The position numbers and the translations under genes were made by a program. From contig JAHDCB010000111.1 of the NCBI GenBank assembly GCA_020630035.1, forward strand, positions 1 to 5,596: a stretch of DNA of 5,596 nt, read 5' to 3'. Positions 1 through 5,594 of the stretch are shown here, piece by piece; the first letter of the stretch is position 1; the number at the start of each line of letters is the position of its first letter. The notes beneath the pieces were generated by a model. That model was not told where the DNA came from. It was given only the letters and a program-made list of their open reading frames with translations, and ran no database searches. This stretch comes from Gammaproteobacteria bacterium. GTDB taxonomy: Bacteria; Pseudomonadota; Gammaproteobacteria; Chromatiales; Chromatiaceae.

Positions 1-330
1 CATCTCTGAATGCGTATTCACATTCAAAGGCGTGCGGATATGCAGATAAACATTGTTGTTCGTGCCCACATTTTCCAGGCTGGTAAAGTCAAGCGATCCT
101 CCCGGTGTCGCGCCATTTCCCCCGGTGTTAAATACCTCGCCTTGCAGCACGCCGGGGTACAAGGCTCCGTCACCATCCTGCCCCAGCCGGTCACGGTGCT
201 GGCGCCATTCGTCAAATTGCGCTTCCCGGGTCACCATCCGGGTTTCCATATCCGACTTAATGTTTTGGAAATAGGCGACCAGTTCAGTAGCCGCACTGAT
301 CAATTTGGTGATTTCGGTCGAGATGCTCAT
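1..330 (-). CDS. Fibre-like tail protein, N-terminal 110 residues (3' end outside window)
   Basis: The frame is open from an ATG at 330 to the left edge without a stop, giving 110 residues. It starts MSISTEITKLISAATELVAY, a polar helical opening of the kind common in tail fibre and tail tip proteins. A charged helical stretch follows (DMETRMVTREAQFDEWRQHRDRL, about 28-50), then a Gly-rich turn region (QDGDGALYPG and NTGGNGATPGG). From about residue 84 a beta region begins, containing NNNVYLHIRTPLNVNTHSEM up to the edge. That last region resembles the start of receptor-binding or beta-sandwich domains in some marine and enteric phage fibres, from memory and not verified. The position after the H-like adaptor suggests that it is the distal, host-binding fibre. 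The start is supported by a GGAG eight bases upstream and by the ATGA overlap with the H-like gene. Confidence 0.8.
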   Translation of the reverse strand, partial: MSISTEITKLISAATELVAYFQNIKSDMETRMVTREAQFDEWRQHRDRLGQDGDGALYPGVLQGEVFNTGGNGATPGGSLDFTSLENVGTNNNVYLHIRTPLNVNTHSEM

Positions 331-866
331 ATAGCTTGCTCCAGCGCGGTAATCCGGTCGTTCTGACGGAGTTGTTGCAGTTGCAGATTGGCGAGTGCGG
401 TACCGATCACTGCCAGGTCTTTTGTCATCAGTAGTTCCAGTGGGGCACCGGTCTGGTGCACGGTGATGTCATGTTGTCCCAAGCTGCCCAGTAACCAGCT
501 CAGGCCGATCACCAGCGGAGTCTGGACTGCCTTATACGCAAACGGAGTCGCCGCATCTGACCAGACCCCGAACAAGGTGTCATCAGCCAGATAAAAGCCG
601 ATTTCATTCACCCAGTAGGCCTGTTCGGTCTCCACCGTAAACGTGATGTCCAGTTGTTCCTGGCTGACTCGCTGGCCATAGCGCAAGTTGACCCGGTCGA
701 TTTCGTGCTGTAACGCTGTCTGGCCAGTACGTCCATCGCTGTTGGTTGCCACCGCATACGCCGCATCCCCCAGCCCGACCGCGACAATCTCTGCCGCCAG
801 TCCGCTGTTGTTTGCCGTAAACATCGCCTGGTGGCCTGCTTCGGTCAGCACAATCTGTGTATTCAT
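327..866 (-). CDS. H-like tail fibre N-terminal adaptor protein (short, no fibre shaft)
   Basis: The 179-residue protein matches the conserved N-terminal domain of P2 gpH-type fibres (phage tail-collar fibre family, often listed as DUF3751). It opens with QIVLTEAGHQAM (4-15), then EIVAVGLGDAAYAV (26-39), then a polar segment and LRYGQRVSQEQLDITFTVE (61-79). The hallmark NEIGFYLADDTLFGVWS lies at 87-103. A strand/helix region and a short coiled-coil end (NLQLQQLRQNDRITALEQAI, 160-179) follow. In P2 this domain attaches the fibre to the baseplate and continues into a long shaft of several hundred residues. Here the gene stops after the coiled coil, and the next gene provides a fibre-like protein. 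The start overlaps the 59-residue ORF stop (ATGA), and the stop overlaps the next start. Confidence 0.88.
   Translation of the reverse strand: MNTQIVLTEAGHQAMFTANNSGLAAEIVAVGLGDAAYAVATNSDGRTGQTALQHEIDRVNLRYGQRVSQEQLDITFTVETEQAYWVNEIGFYLADDTLFGVWSDAATPFAYKAVQTPLVIGLSWLLGSLGQHDITVHQTGAPLELLMTKDLAVIGTALANLQLQQLRQNDRITALEQAI
339..342 (-). promoter_or_regulatory. Ribosome binding site of the left-end fibre-like gene
   Basis: The minus strand reads GGAG, eight bases before the ATG at 330. It lies inside the last codons of the H-like gene. Together with the ATGA overlap it fixes the start of the fibre-like gene and suggests both coupled and independent initiation. Confidence 0.55.
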
Positions 867-1042
867 TCGGTTGTAAGCTCCATCCGTTCAATCTGTACGC
901 CCGGTTGCAGCACCAGCCGGGTGGCCGGGAGTTGTTGTTGCACCCCGATCACCACCCGGGCCCCCGGGGCTAAACCGACTCGCCAGGGCACGCCCCGTGG
1001 CTCGGTGGCCTGGATGCCATGAAAGTCTGTCGTGTTGTTCAT
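863..1042 (-). CDS. Small ORF between I and the H-like gene, 59 residues, function unknown
   Basis: I found this ORF by translating the minus strand between I and the H-like gene, where 172 bases would otherwise be unaccounted for. It begins MNNTTDFHGIQATEPRGVPW and ends IERMELTTE. After a polar N terminus the protein alternates hydrophobic and polar residues (RVVIGVQQQL, TRLVLQPGVQIERMEL), which suggests a few beta strands. It has no cysteine and no membrane segment. I recognise no family, and P2 has no gene between I and H. Both ends overlap the neighbours as ATGA (start over the I stop, stop over the start of the H-like gene), which is strong structural evidence that it is translated. It may be a small connector or chaperone for the fibre adaptor; this is inferred from position only. 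Confidence 0.8.
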   Translation of the reverse strand: MNNTTDFHGIQATEPRGVPWRVGLAPGARVVIGVQQQLPATRLVLQPGVQIERMELTTE

Positions 1043-1557
1043 ACGCTGTGCAGTTGCTGCCGGATCAATTGAGGGGTGGCCTGGAGTTGCAGTTGCTGGC
1101 CATGGGTGGCCTGATAGCGCAGGGCCAGTCGGATTTCGCAGGTGCTGCGGGCCGCCTTATGGGCCTGCTGGCGCGCGTTCAGGCTGGCGATAATCTCCGG
1201 CGTCAGTGGCTGTTCACTGCTCACGGTCAGGATCAACCGGTAATAATCTGCTTCGGTGATCTCGACCTGGTACCCTTCCGCTTCCAGCGCGGTGCGCAGA
1301 CTGCCCAGGGTGCCTTTGTGCCGATGTACCGGGACACTCTGCCGGATCACTGCCCGCTTCGTATCGTCCGGCCAGTCTGCCTGCCAGAAATCGACGCTCA
1401 TGTCCCAGGCCAGCCAGCCCAAGTGTGCTGCCGGGCAATGCGCCGGATCCCAGCGCCGGAAGATCAGTTCTACCGGGATCTCCGCCAGGTGCGTGCGCAC
1501 TATCTGTTCCAGCGCGCGTTCAAACGCGGTCGCGTTCGGTGGTAACAGGCTGTCCAT
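1039..1557 (-). CDS. I: P2 gpI-like baseplate/tail protein
   Basis: The 172-residue product agrees with P2 gpI (176 residues) along its first 100 residues. Visible matches are SLLPPNATAFERALEQ (3-18), a W-x-x-x-x-CP turn (W36, C41, P42), LGWLAWDMSVDFW (46-58), DWPDDTKRAVIRQS (61-74) and HRHKGTLGSLRTALEAEGY (78-96). The C-terminal part (100-172) is a beta strand followed by helices and a Gln-rich tail; it is less conserved in the family. By family it acts in the wedge with J and connects to the fibre protein H. Its ATG lies across the J stop and its TGA overlaps the start of the 59-residue ORF as ATGA. Confidence 0.95.
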   Translation of the reverse strand: MDSLLPPNATAFERALEQIVRTHLAEIPVELIFRRWDPAHCPAAHLGWLAWDMSVDFWQADWPDDTKRAVIRQSVPVHRHKGTLGSLRTALEAEGYQVEITEADYYRLILTVSSEQPLTPEIIASLNARQQAHKAARSTCEIRLALRYQATHGQQLQLQATPQLIRQQLHSV

Positions 1558-2558
1558 CAGGTGGCTCGTCCGCGATTGTGTAAGGTGATCTGGTCACACC
1601 AGGCTGCTTCCCGATCGGTAAGTACCAGGTCAGTTGCGGGCCGGATCAGGTCAACTTTCTGTACCCCTGGCTGATGCAACGCAGCGGTCAGGCCGGAACG
1701 GGTAATGTCATGCCCCAATTGGTAATGCGCGCGGATGTAATGTTCGGTCTGTTCGCGGGCCGCTGCCAGGGTCACGGCTTCATCCGGCCCCGGATAAAAC
1801 CACAACCCGGCTTCTATCGTATAGGTCAGGCTGGTCGCAGCCTGCGCCCGCGGGCGGTCGTTCAGTGGGCGGATCAGGGCGGCGTTCAGGGCGTTTAATA
1901 CGGTACTGACCACGTCTGCGCTGATCGCACCTGGCGCACTCCCGTTCAGCCAGATCGCGACATCGCCCGGCATCGGGTCGGTCAGTCCGGCGTCATCTTT
2001 GACCCGGATCAGTTGCACGTCGTTCGGCCAGTCTGCCGGTATGCCGCTCTGCCCCGTTTCCGGTTGCCAGGCAATAAATGAAGGCGCCGCGACAGACACA
2101 TCCTGCACTGCCGGATGGGCCGCACGGGCATGGTGCCGGTAGGCTCCGACCGATCCGGCAGTGGTAAAGCCTTCCAGTGCTTGTTGCAACCGGTGGCGGT
2201 AGACCTCATCCGTTTCATACACTGCCGCCCGTTGTTGTGCCGGGTCGGCACTGACCAGTTCTTTGCGTGCGGTGTTCAGCCAGGGCAGGTTGCCCAGGTG
2301 ATCCAGTTGTTGCCCGGTCGCATGCGCCAGCATCAGGCTGTTTGCCCAGTCGTTGGCCTGTTCGCGTTGCTGGTAGATCACCAGCGCCAGCCATTGAATC
2401 AGCTGGCTTTCCAGGGTCGATTCCAGGCTCAGGCCGGGCGCCAGGGCCGGGATCTGGTCGATCAGGCTGCTCTTCAGTTCGGTGGTCAGTTCAGCCAGGG
2501 TTTTCGGTGCAATCAGTTCGCGCCGGGGCAGGGCTGACAGGTCGATCTTACCGTTCAT
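1557..2558 (-). CDS. J: P2 gpJ-like baseplate wedge protein
   Basis: The 333-residue protein belongs to the baseplate J family (P2 gpJ about 300 residues; T4 gp6-like). It shows the family N terminus (IDLSALPRRELIAPKT, 5-20), the GLSLESTLESQLIQW and HATGQQLDHLG helical blocks (42-56 and 79-89), and the strongest signature, ETDEVYRHRLQQALEGFTTAG followed by GAYRHHARAAHPAVQDV (115-154). RPLND (230-234) and the C-terminal helix/strand region with TRSGLTAALHQPGVQKVDL (286-304) follow. Residues about 157-205 look longer than in P2 and account for the extra length. By family it forms the wedge that links the central hub to the periphery together with W and I. The ATG overlaps the preceding stop (ATGA), and the TGA shares one base with the I start (TGATG). 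Confidence 0.95.
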   Translation of the reverse strand: MNGKIDLSALPRRELIAPKTLAELTTELKSSLIDQIPALAPGLSLESTLESQLIQWLALVIYQQREQANDWANSLMLAHATGQQLDHLGNLPWLNTARKELVSADPAQQRAAVYETDEVYRHRLQQALEGFTTAGSVGAYRHHARAAHPAVQDVSVAAPSFIAWQPETGQSGIPADWPNDVQLIRVKDDAGLTDPMPGDVAIWLNGSAPGAISADVVSTVLNALNAALIRPLNDRPRAQAATSLTYTIEAGLWFYPGPDEAVTLAAAREQTEHYIRAHYQLGHDITRSGLTAALHQPGVQKVDLIRPATDLVLTDREAAWCDQITLHNRGRAT

Positions 2559-3055
2559 AACGGTTCTACCCGCAGGCTGCTCTGGCCGCTCATGTTGCCG
2601 CCCTTGCGGTCATTGATCCAGGTAGGCTTTGCTTCTCCCTGCCAGGCGCTCAGAGCGCTCAATACCACCTCATAAGTGCCTGCCGGGTATTCTTCTGTGA
2701 TCAGGTGTACCGGCACAATCTGCTGAAAACTGTCTTTGCCATTGCCATGCACGGTCACACAACAATCCGGATGGCACCGGTTGGTCTCTTTTGCCGGAGA
2801 CACTGGCGTGCCATTCACGGTCACGACCAGCCCGAACACGCCGGTACAGGTGCCACTCACCTGGCCGGTGATCAGGAGTTGTGCCGGTGCCGCCAGTCGC
2901 AGCGTGCCACTCAGTATCGGGACGGGTGTGGTGCTGTTGATCTTTTGTTTGTCCTGACTGCTCAGAATCAGCGGGGCTGCCGTTGTGCCGTCGGGGTCTG
3001 GCTGGCTGCTGGCGACGGATTGCCAGCGTTGATAGGCTGCACTCGGAATGTTCAT
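2555..3055 (-). CDS. Unrecognised 166-residue protein inserted between W and J, Cys-rich motif
   Basis: P2 has no gene here, since W is directly followed by J. The product has no signal peptide or membrane segment. After a polar N terminus (1-45) it alternates hydrophobic and polar residues in beta-strand fashion (LRLAAPAQLLITGQV, GVFGLVVTVNGTPV, FQQIVPVHLI, GTYEVVLSALSAW), which suggests a beta sandwich. Four cysteines stand out: C70, and C94, C98 and C99 in a CHPDCC motif. These could bind a metal or form disulphides. The ending (WINDRKGGNMSGQSSLRVEPL region, 146-166) resembles the closing strand of small jelly-roll domains seen in phage fibre and decoration proteins; this is a recollection of pattern, not a database match. 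Start and stop both overlap the neighbours as ATGA, so it is a true member of the operon. A baseplate or adhesion accessory role is inferred from context only. Confidence 0.85.
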   Translation of the reverse strand: MNIPSAAYQRWQSVASSQPDPDGTTAAPLILSSQDKQKINSTTPVPILSGTLRLAAPAQLLITGQVSGTCTGVFGLVVTVNGTPVSPAKETNRCHPDCCVTVHGNGKDSFQQIVPVHLITEEYPAGTYEVVLSALSAWQGEAKPTWINDRKGGNMSGQSSLRVEPL

Positions 3056-3699
3056 AAGGTGGTCAGTTCGTAGGCCAGGCGTCGGTTCAGTCCGGTCTCG
3101 CCACTCAGGCGGATTCGTACCCCTTGTGCACCACTCAGATCAATTTGTACCCGGTGCAGCCGGAATCTGGGTTCCCAGCGTACCAGGGCGGTGGCGACGG
3201 CATTCTGGAGTCGCAGCATACCGCGCCGGTTCAGTGGCTCACCCAGCAGCTCGGTCAGGTGCGAGCCATACTCACGCCGCAGCACCCGGCTGCCGATCGG
3301 GGTGGTTAAGATGTGCTGAATCGAGGCAAACAGGTGGTCGTCATCGGTGACCACCCGCTGCCCGTCCCGGGCTAGCCCCAGCCAGGGTTGCTGACTGACG
3401 CCTGGGTTGTCTGATGTTGCCATCAGCGCCGGACGGTGCGGTGCCAGTTCGGTGGCTTCTGACCCTGAACTGATTCCGGTCAGGGTGTAGATGTTCTGGC
3501 TCAGTCCCAGGCCGGATGCAGCGGCATCTGAATACAGCCGGTACAGTTCACCCGTGCGGCTGTCGAATAATTCGGCATATTGCCACTGAGTATTCGCCGC
3601 TTGTGCCTGGTTCAGCGCGTCGATCACCTGACGTTGTGCGTCCGTCAGAGTGATCGAACTGGTACTGCTGATTAAATAGTTGTGTTTGCGCAGATTCAC
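3052..3699 (-). CDS. W: P2 gpW / T4 gp25-like baseplate wedge protein with N-terminal extension
   Basis: The 215-residue product carries a complete gpW/gp25 domain in its C-terminal half. The signature LTTPIGSRVLRREYGSHL is at residues 131-148 and the ALVRWEPR block at 171-178, followed by beta strands to the end. In contractile tails this protein sits at the wedge core and starts sheath assembly. P2 gpW is about 115 residues, so residues 1 to roughly 104 are extra. They include a likely amphipathic helix (LTDAQRQVIDALNQAQAA, 18-35) and a YAELFDSRTGELYRLYSD segment (41-58). The GTG start is chosen because it overlaps the preceding ORF as GTGA. The alternative is Met93 (ATG at 3423-3421), which would give 123 residues, close to the family length; neither start has a clear Shine-Dalgarno sequence. 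The stop overlaps the next ATG (ATGA). Confidence 0.88.
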   Translation of the reverse strand: MNLRKHNYLISSTSSITLTDAQRQVIDALNQAQAANTQWQYAELFDSRTGELYRLYSDAAASGLGLSQNIYTLTGISSGSEATELAPHRPALMATSDNPGVSQQPWLGLARDGQRVVTDDDHLFASIQHILTTPIGSRVLRREYGSHLTELLGEPLNRRGMLRLQNAVATALVRWEPRFRLHRVQIDLSGAQGVRIRLSGETGLNRRLAYELTTL

Positions 3700-3854
3700 A
3701 TGACCATCACGTCTTCAGTTTCCTTTGTACCGTCAGCCATCGCAGGCTCTTTCACAATGTCCGGTTGTGTTGTCACCACTGCACTGCGCTGGCGGCCATC
3801 GACCGGATCATTCCGGCGCGGTGGCGGATTCACTATATTGCCTGCTGAATCCAT
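3696..3854 (-). CDS. Small ORF between V and W, 52 residues, function unknown
   Basis: I found this ORF by translating the minus strand between V and W. It begins MDSAGNIVNPPPRRNDPVDG and ends ETEDVMVM. It is hydrophilic, rich in Pro, Asp, Arg and Thr, without cysteine or a hydrophobic segment, and looks mostly disordered. I recognise no family. Two signs support it as a gene: a good Shine-Dalgarno sequence (GAGGT, seven bases before the ATG), and a TGA that overlaps the GTG start of W as GTGA, the junction style used throughout this operon. It lies in the same reading frame as V, with 17 sense codons between the V stop and its ATG. It could be a translated coupling leader for W, a small tail factor, or, less likely, a readthrough extension of V. 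Confidence 0.6.
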   Translation of the reverse strand: MDSAGNIVNPPPRRNDPVDGRQRSAVVTTQPDIVKEPAMADGTKETEDVMVM

Positions 3855-3861
3855 GGTCAGT

Positions 3862-3866
3862 ACCTC
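3862..3866 (-). promoter_or_regulatory. Ribosome binding site of the 52-residue ORF
   Basis: The minus strand reads GAGGT, followed by seven bases and then the ATG at 3854. It is one of only two well-placed Shine-Dalgarno sequences in the window, and it decides the start of the small ORF between V and W. It lies in the only gap (51 bases) of the gene block. Confidence 0.6.
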
Positions 3867-3905
3867 GCGGTGTAACGCCCGCTTGAACCCATCGACACAA
3901 TCTCT

Positions 3906-4448
3906 TCAGGGTCTGGAGGGCGAGGTTGGGAGTCCGGCCTTCGCGCCGGTATGGTGGTGAGCTTGCAGCCCGATGCCGTCGGAGGTGATATCACCGCTGG
4001 TCTGGGTGATCGGGCCGTTGATCTGGATGTGGGCCGCTGACAGGGTCAGGGTGCTGCTGGTATGCAGGCTGATCGGGGCGTCGGTCTGAATCGTCAACGC
4101 CGGGCTCGGGCCGCTGCGATAGCTGATCCGGGTGCCGTCGTTAAACTGAATCAGGTCGAGGTTCGGGTCGGTGGCTGGCGGAGGTAATGCCGGGCTATGC
4201 AGAATGCCGACGATCACCGCCTGGCTCAGGTCGCCGCCCGGACTGGCCAGTACCACCGGGGTGCCTACCCGGATCGGGTGCCAGCGGCGGTAGTTCTGGC
4301 CAAGGTCTGCCGGATATGGCAGCCAGGCGGTGTCCAGCCCGCCACTGCGCACCCGCAGCTGGTGTTGCTCCGGGTCTGTCGCACTGACTTCACCCAGCCG
4401 GATCTGTTCGTGCTGGCGGCGGATAAATTCTGCCTTCTTAAAGCTCAT
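3906..4448 (-). CDS. V: P2 gpV-like baseplate assembly / central tail spike protein
   Basis: This 180-residue protein has the architecture of the P2 gpV spike. Residues about 16-85 form the OB-fold region (LGEVSATDPEQHQLRVRSG, then WLPYPADLGQ, then a GTPVVLASPGGDLSQAVIVG block). A linker with a DGTRISY strand (104-110) follows. A beta-helical needle with alternating hydrophobic strands and TSGDI-type turns comes next (about 118-163). The tip carries HHH (164-166) followed by T-G; H164 and H166 give the H-x-H pattern that in P2 and phi92 spikes binds an iron ion at the needle apex. As a trimer it would puncture the outer membrane. P2 gpV is slightly longer (about 211 residues). The ATG overlaps the S stop (ATGA). 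After the TGA the same frame stays open into the next small ORF, which is described separately. Confidence 0.95.
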   Translation of the reverse strand: MSFKKAEFIRRQHEQIRLGEVSATDPEQHQLRVRSGGLDTAWLPYPADLGQNYRRWHPIRVGTPVVLASPGGDLSQAVIVGILHSPALPPPATDPNLDLIQFNDGTRISYRSGPSPALTIQTDAPISLHTSSTLTLSAAHIQINGPITQTSGDITSDGIGLQAHHHTGAKAGLPTSPSRP

Positions 4449-4864
4449 TTCGGTGCCAATAACCGCAGTACCTGGTCTTCCATCCAGGCGTAATCAGCCG
4501 CAGTGACGCCCAGTAACTGGCGTGAGGCATAGACCACCGGACTGGTATCCGGGCCGGGTCGGTCGCGCAGCCCGTAATGGTGGATCCGTGCAATCTGTGC
4601 GGTTCGACCGTGGTAGCCCAGGCTGACCCCGGCGGCTTGTTGCCGGATGGTGAAATGACGGGCCTTTATCAGCCCCTGCATCATTTTCTGACGGATGCGC
4701 CGGTCTTTGCGCGGGGCCCAGGCACTGCCATCCGGGTTTTGTTGTTTACGCTGCCGTTGCTGGTTGCGCTGGCGCAGTTGCCGCGCCAGGTGTTTCAGTT
4801 GTGCTGTGTCCAGCGCCCCGATCAGCTGTTGCAACCGCTGTTCCAGTGCGCTGAAGTCGGTCAT
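4445..4864 (-). CDS. S: P2 gpS-like tail completion / virion morphogenesis protein
   Basis: This 139-residue protein fits the phage virion morphogenesis family (P2 gpS, about 150 residues). The N-terminal half is helical and very basic and Gln-rich (LARQLRQRNQQRQRKQQ, residues 26-42). It is followed by the family signature of a PDG turn and tryptophan next to a basic segment (NPDGSAWAPRK, 43-53), KMMQGL (60-65) and the IARIHHYG block (91-98). The C-terminal region ends in a helix (DYAWMEDQVLRLL). By family, it works with gpR in completing the tail and attaching it to the capsid. It starts two bases after the R stop, and its TGA overlaps the V start as ATGA. Nothing is missing or unusual. Confidence 0.92.
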   Translation of the reverse strand: MTDFSALEQRLQQLIGALDTAQLKHLARQLRQRNQQRQRKQQNPDGSAWAPRKDRRIRQKMMQGLIKARHFTIRQQAAGVSLGYHGRTAQIARIHHYGLRDRPGPDTSPVVYASRQLLGVTAADYAWMEDQVLRLLAPK

Positions 4865-4866
4865 GG

Positions 4867-5262
4867 CTATACGTCGTCGATTTGTGGGGCCGGACAGGTG
4901 ATCAGGTGGTAGCCTCCCTGGTCAGGATCCGGAATCACCTTCACCAGTTCAGTCAGTTCAAACCGGATTTCAATGTCAGCAGACTCATGGTTCAGGCTGT
5001 CGGCATCAAACCGGATGCCTTCCGGCGGCAGGGTCGGTTCGTGTTCGTGCAGCCAGGCCGTGAGGGGTATCAGGATCTGTGCCAGGTTGCCGGCATAATC
5101 GGTGAAGATCAGGCGGGCCTCATACTTTAGTTGATAGTTATGATTATCTCTGCCGGACACACTGTAGACGGTGCCGTTGCGTACGAAGCTGTCCAGGTTT
5201 TCCGCTGCCAGGCTCGGCAGAGCTTGCATCAGGTGTTCCCGGATCTGCTTTATTTTTTCCAT
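4867..5262 (-). CDS. R: P2 gpR-like tail completion protein
   Basis: This 131-residue protein matches the P2 gpR family in length and layout. Visible family-type features are an N-terminal helix (KIKQIREHLMQALP, residues 3-16), a central beta region ending in LIFTDYAG (51-58), the helix with W70 and LHEHEP, and the conserved C-terminal block FDADSL...ADIEIRFELTELVKV (85-109). In P2, gpR and gpS are needed to finish the tail and join it to the head; that role is taken from the family. The ATG is chosen because it gives the family N terminus; it overlaps the end of the upstream coiled-coil gene by 13 bases. No clear Shine-Dalgarno sequence precedes it, so it probably depends on coupling. The stop TAG is two bases before the S start. 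Confidence 0.9.
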   Translation of the reverse strand: MEKIKQIREHLMQALPSLAAENLDSFVRNGTVYSVSGRDNHNYQLKYEARLIFTDYAGNLAQILIPLTAWLHEHEPTLPPEGIRFDADSLNHESADIEIRFELTELVKVIPDPDQGGYHLITCPAPQIDDV

Positions 5263-5594
5263 TCGGTACAGATCGACAGCTCAGGCCCGGTGTAGGTCTT
5301 GGTGCACACCCAGCGGCCCAGAATCTCTGTCCGTTCGTTCAGTTCTGCTACCCGCTGTATCAGTCCGGGAATCGCTGCCAGCCCGGAGTCTGCCTGGAGT
5401 TGTTGCAGCCTCCCGTCCAGGCTGCTGACGGCTGCCGGTAACGCTTCCAGGCTGTGTATCCGTTGTTCCAGCAGGTCAAAACGATCGGTCAGACCCTGTA
5501 ATAATCCTGACTGTTGTTGCAGTGCAGTCTGTTCTGTCACCGCCTGGGTAAACGACTGGTCGATATATTGTTCCAGTATCTTGCCGACATTCAC
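5250..5594 (-). CDS. Coiled-coil protein of unknown function, upstream of gene R (possibly 5' partial)
   Basis: The product is at least 114 residues. I do not recognise the family. Residues about 5-95 are rich in Leu, Gln, Glu and Ala with heptad-like spacing, and read as one or two long helices or coiled coils broken near the prolines at 53 and 76. A short C-terminal tail (residues 95-114) holds two cysteines (C96, C109) and aromatic residues. No membrane segment or signal peptide is visible. The annotated start is a GTG only two bases from the window edge, and the protein has no internal Met, so the real start may lie outside. The stop TAA lies inside the start of gene R (13-base overlap), which points to co-translation with the tail genes. 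In P2 the genes just before R are lysis accessory genes, but this product lacks the N-terminal membrane anchor of an Rz-type spanin in the part visible. A tail or chaperone role is a guess from context. Confidence 0.75.
   Translation of the reverse strand: MNVGKILEQYIDQSFTQAVTEQTALQQQSGLLQGLTDRFDLLEQRIHSLEALPAAVSSLDGRLQQLQADSGLAAIPGLIQRVAELNERTEILGRWVCTKTYTGPELSICTEWKK

Noticed and set aside
997..1545. Long plus-strand ORF of 182 codons opposite gene I
   Set aside because: Its protein resembles no tail or other family I know and is the antisense shadow of the clearly recognisable gpI. The same holds for the plus-strand ORFs at 2115-2537, 3682-3960 and 4577-4912.
3855..3905. The 51-base gap between V and the 52-residue ORF as a promoter or mobile-element scar
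   Set aside because: No -10/-35 pair, direct repeat or element end is visible; it holds only the GAGGT ribosome binding site.
3934..3949. Inverted repeat CCGGC-six bases-GCCGG near the end of V, as a possible terminator
   Set aside because: It lies inside the V coding sequence, has only a five-base stem and no T-run on either strand, and the operon continues beyond it.
371..5410. Recurrent CAACTGCAACAACT-like and TGATCCGG-like words across the window
   Set aside because: They fall in different proteins at Gln/Leu and Asp/Pro/Arg/Ile codons with no regular spacing, so they reflect codon and residue choice and not a repeat family.
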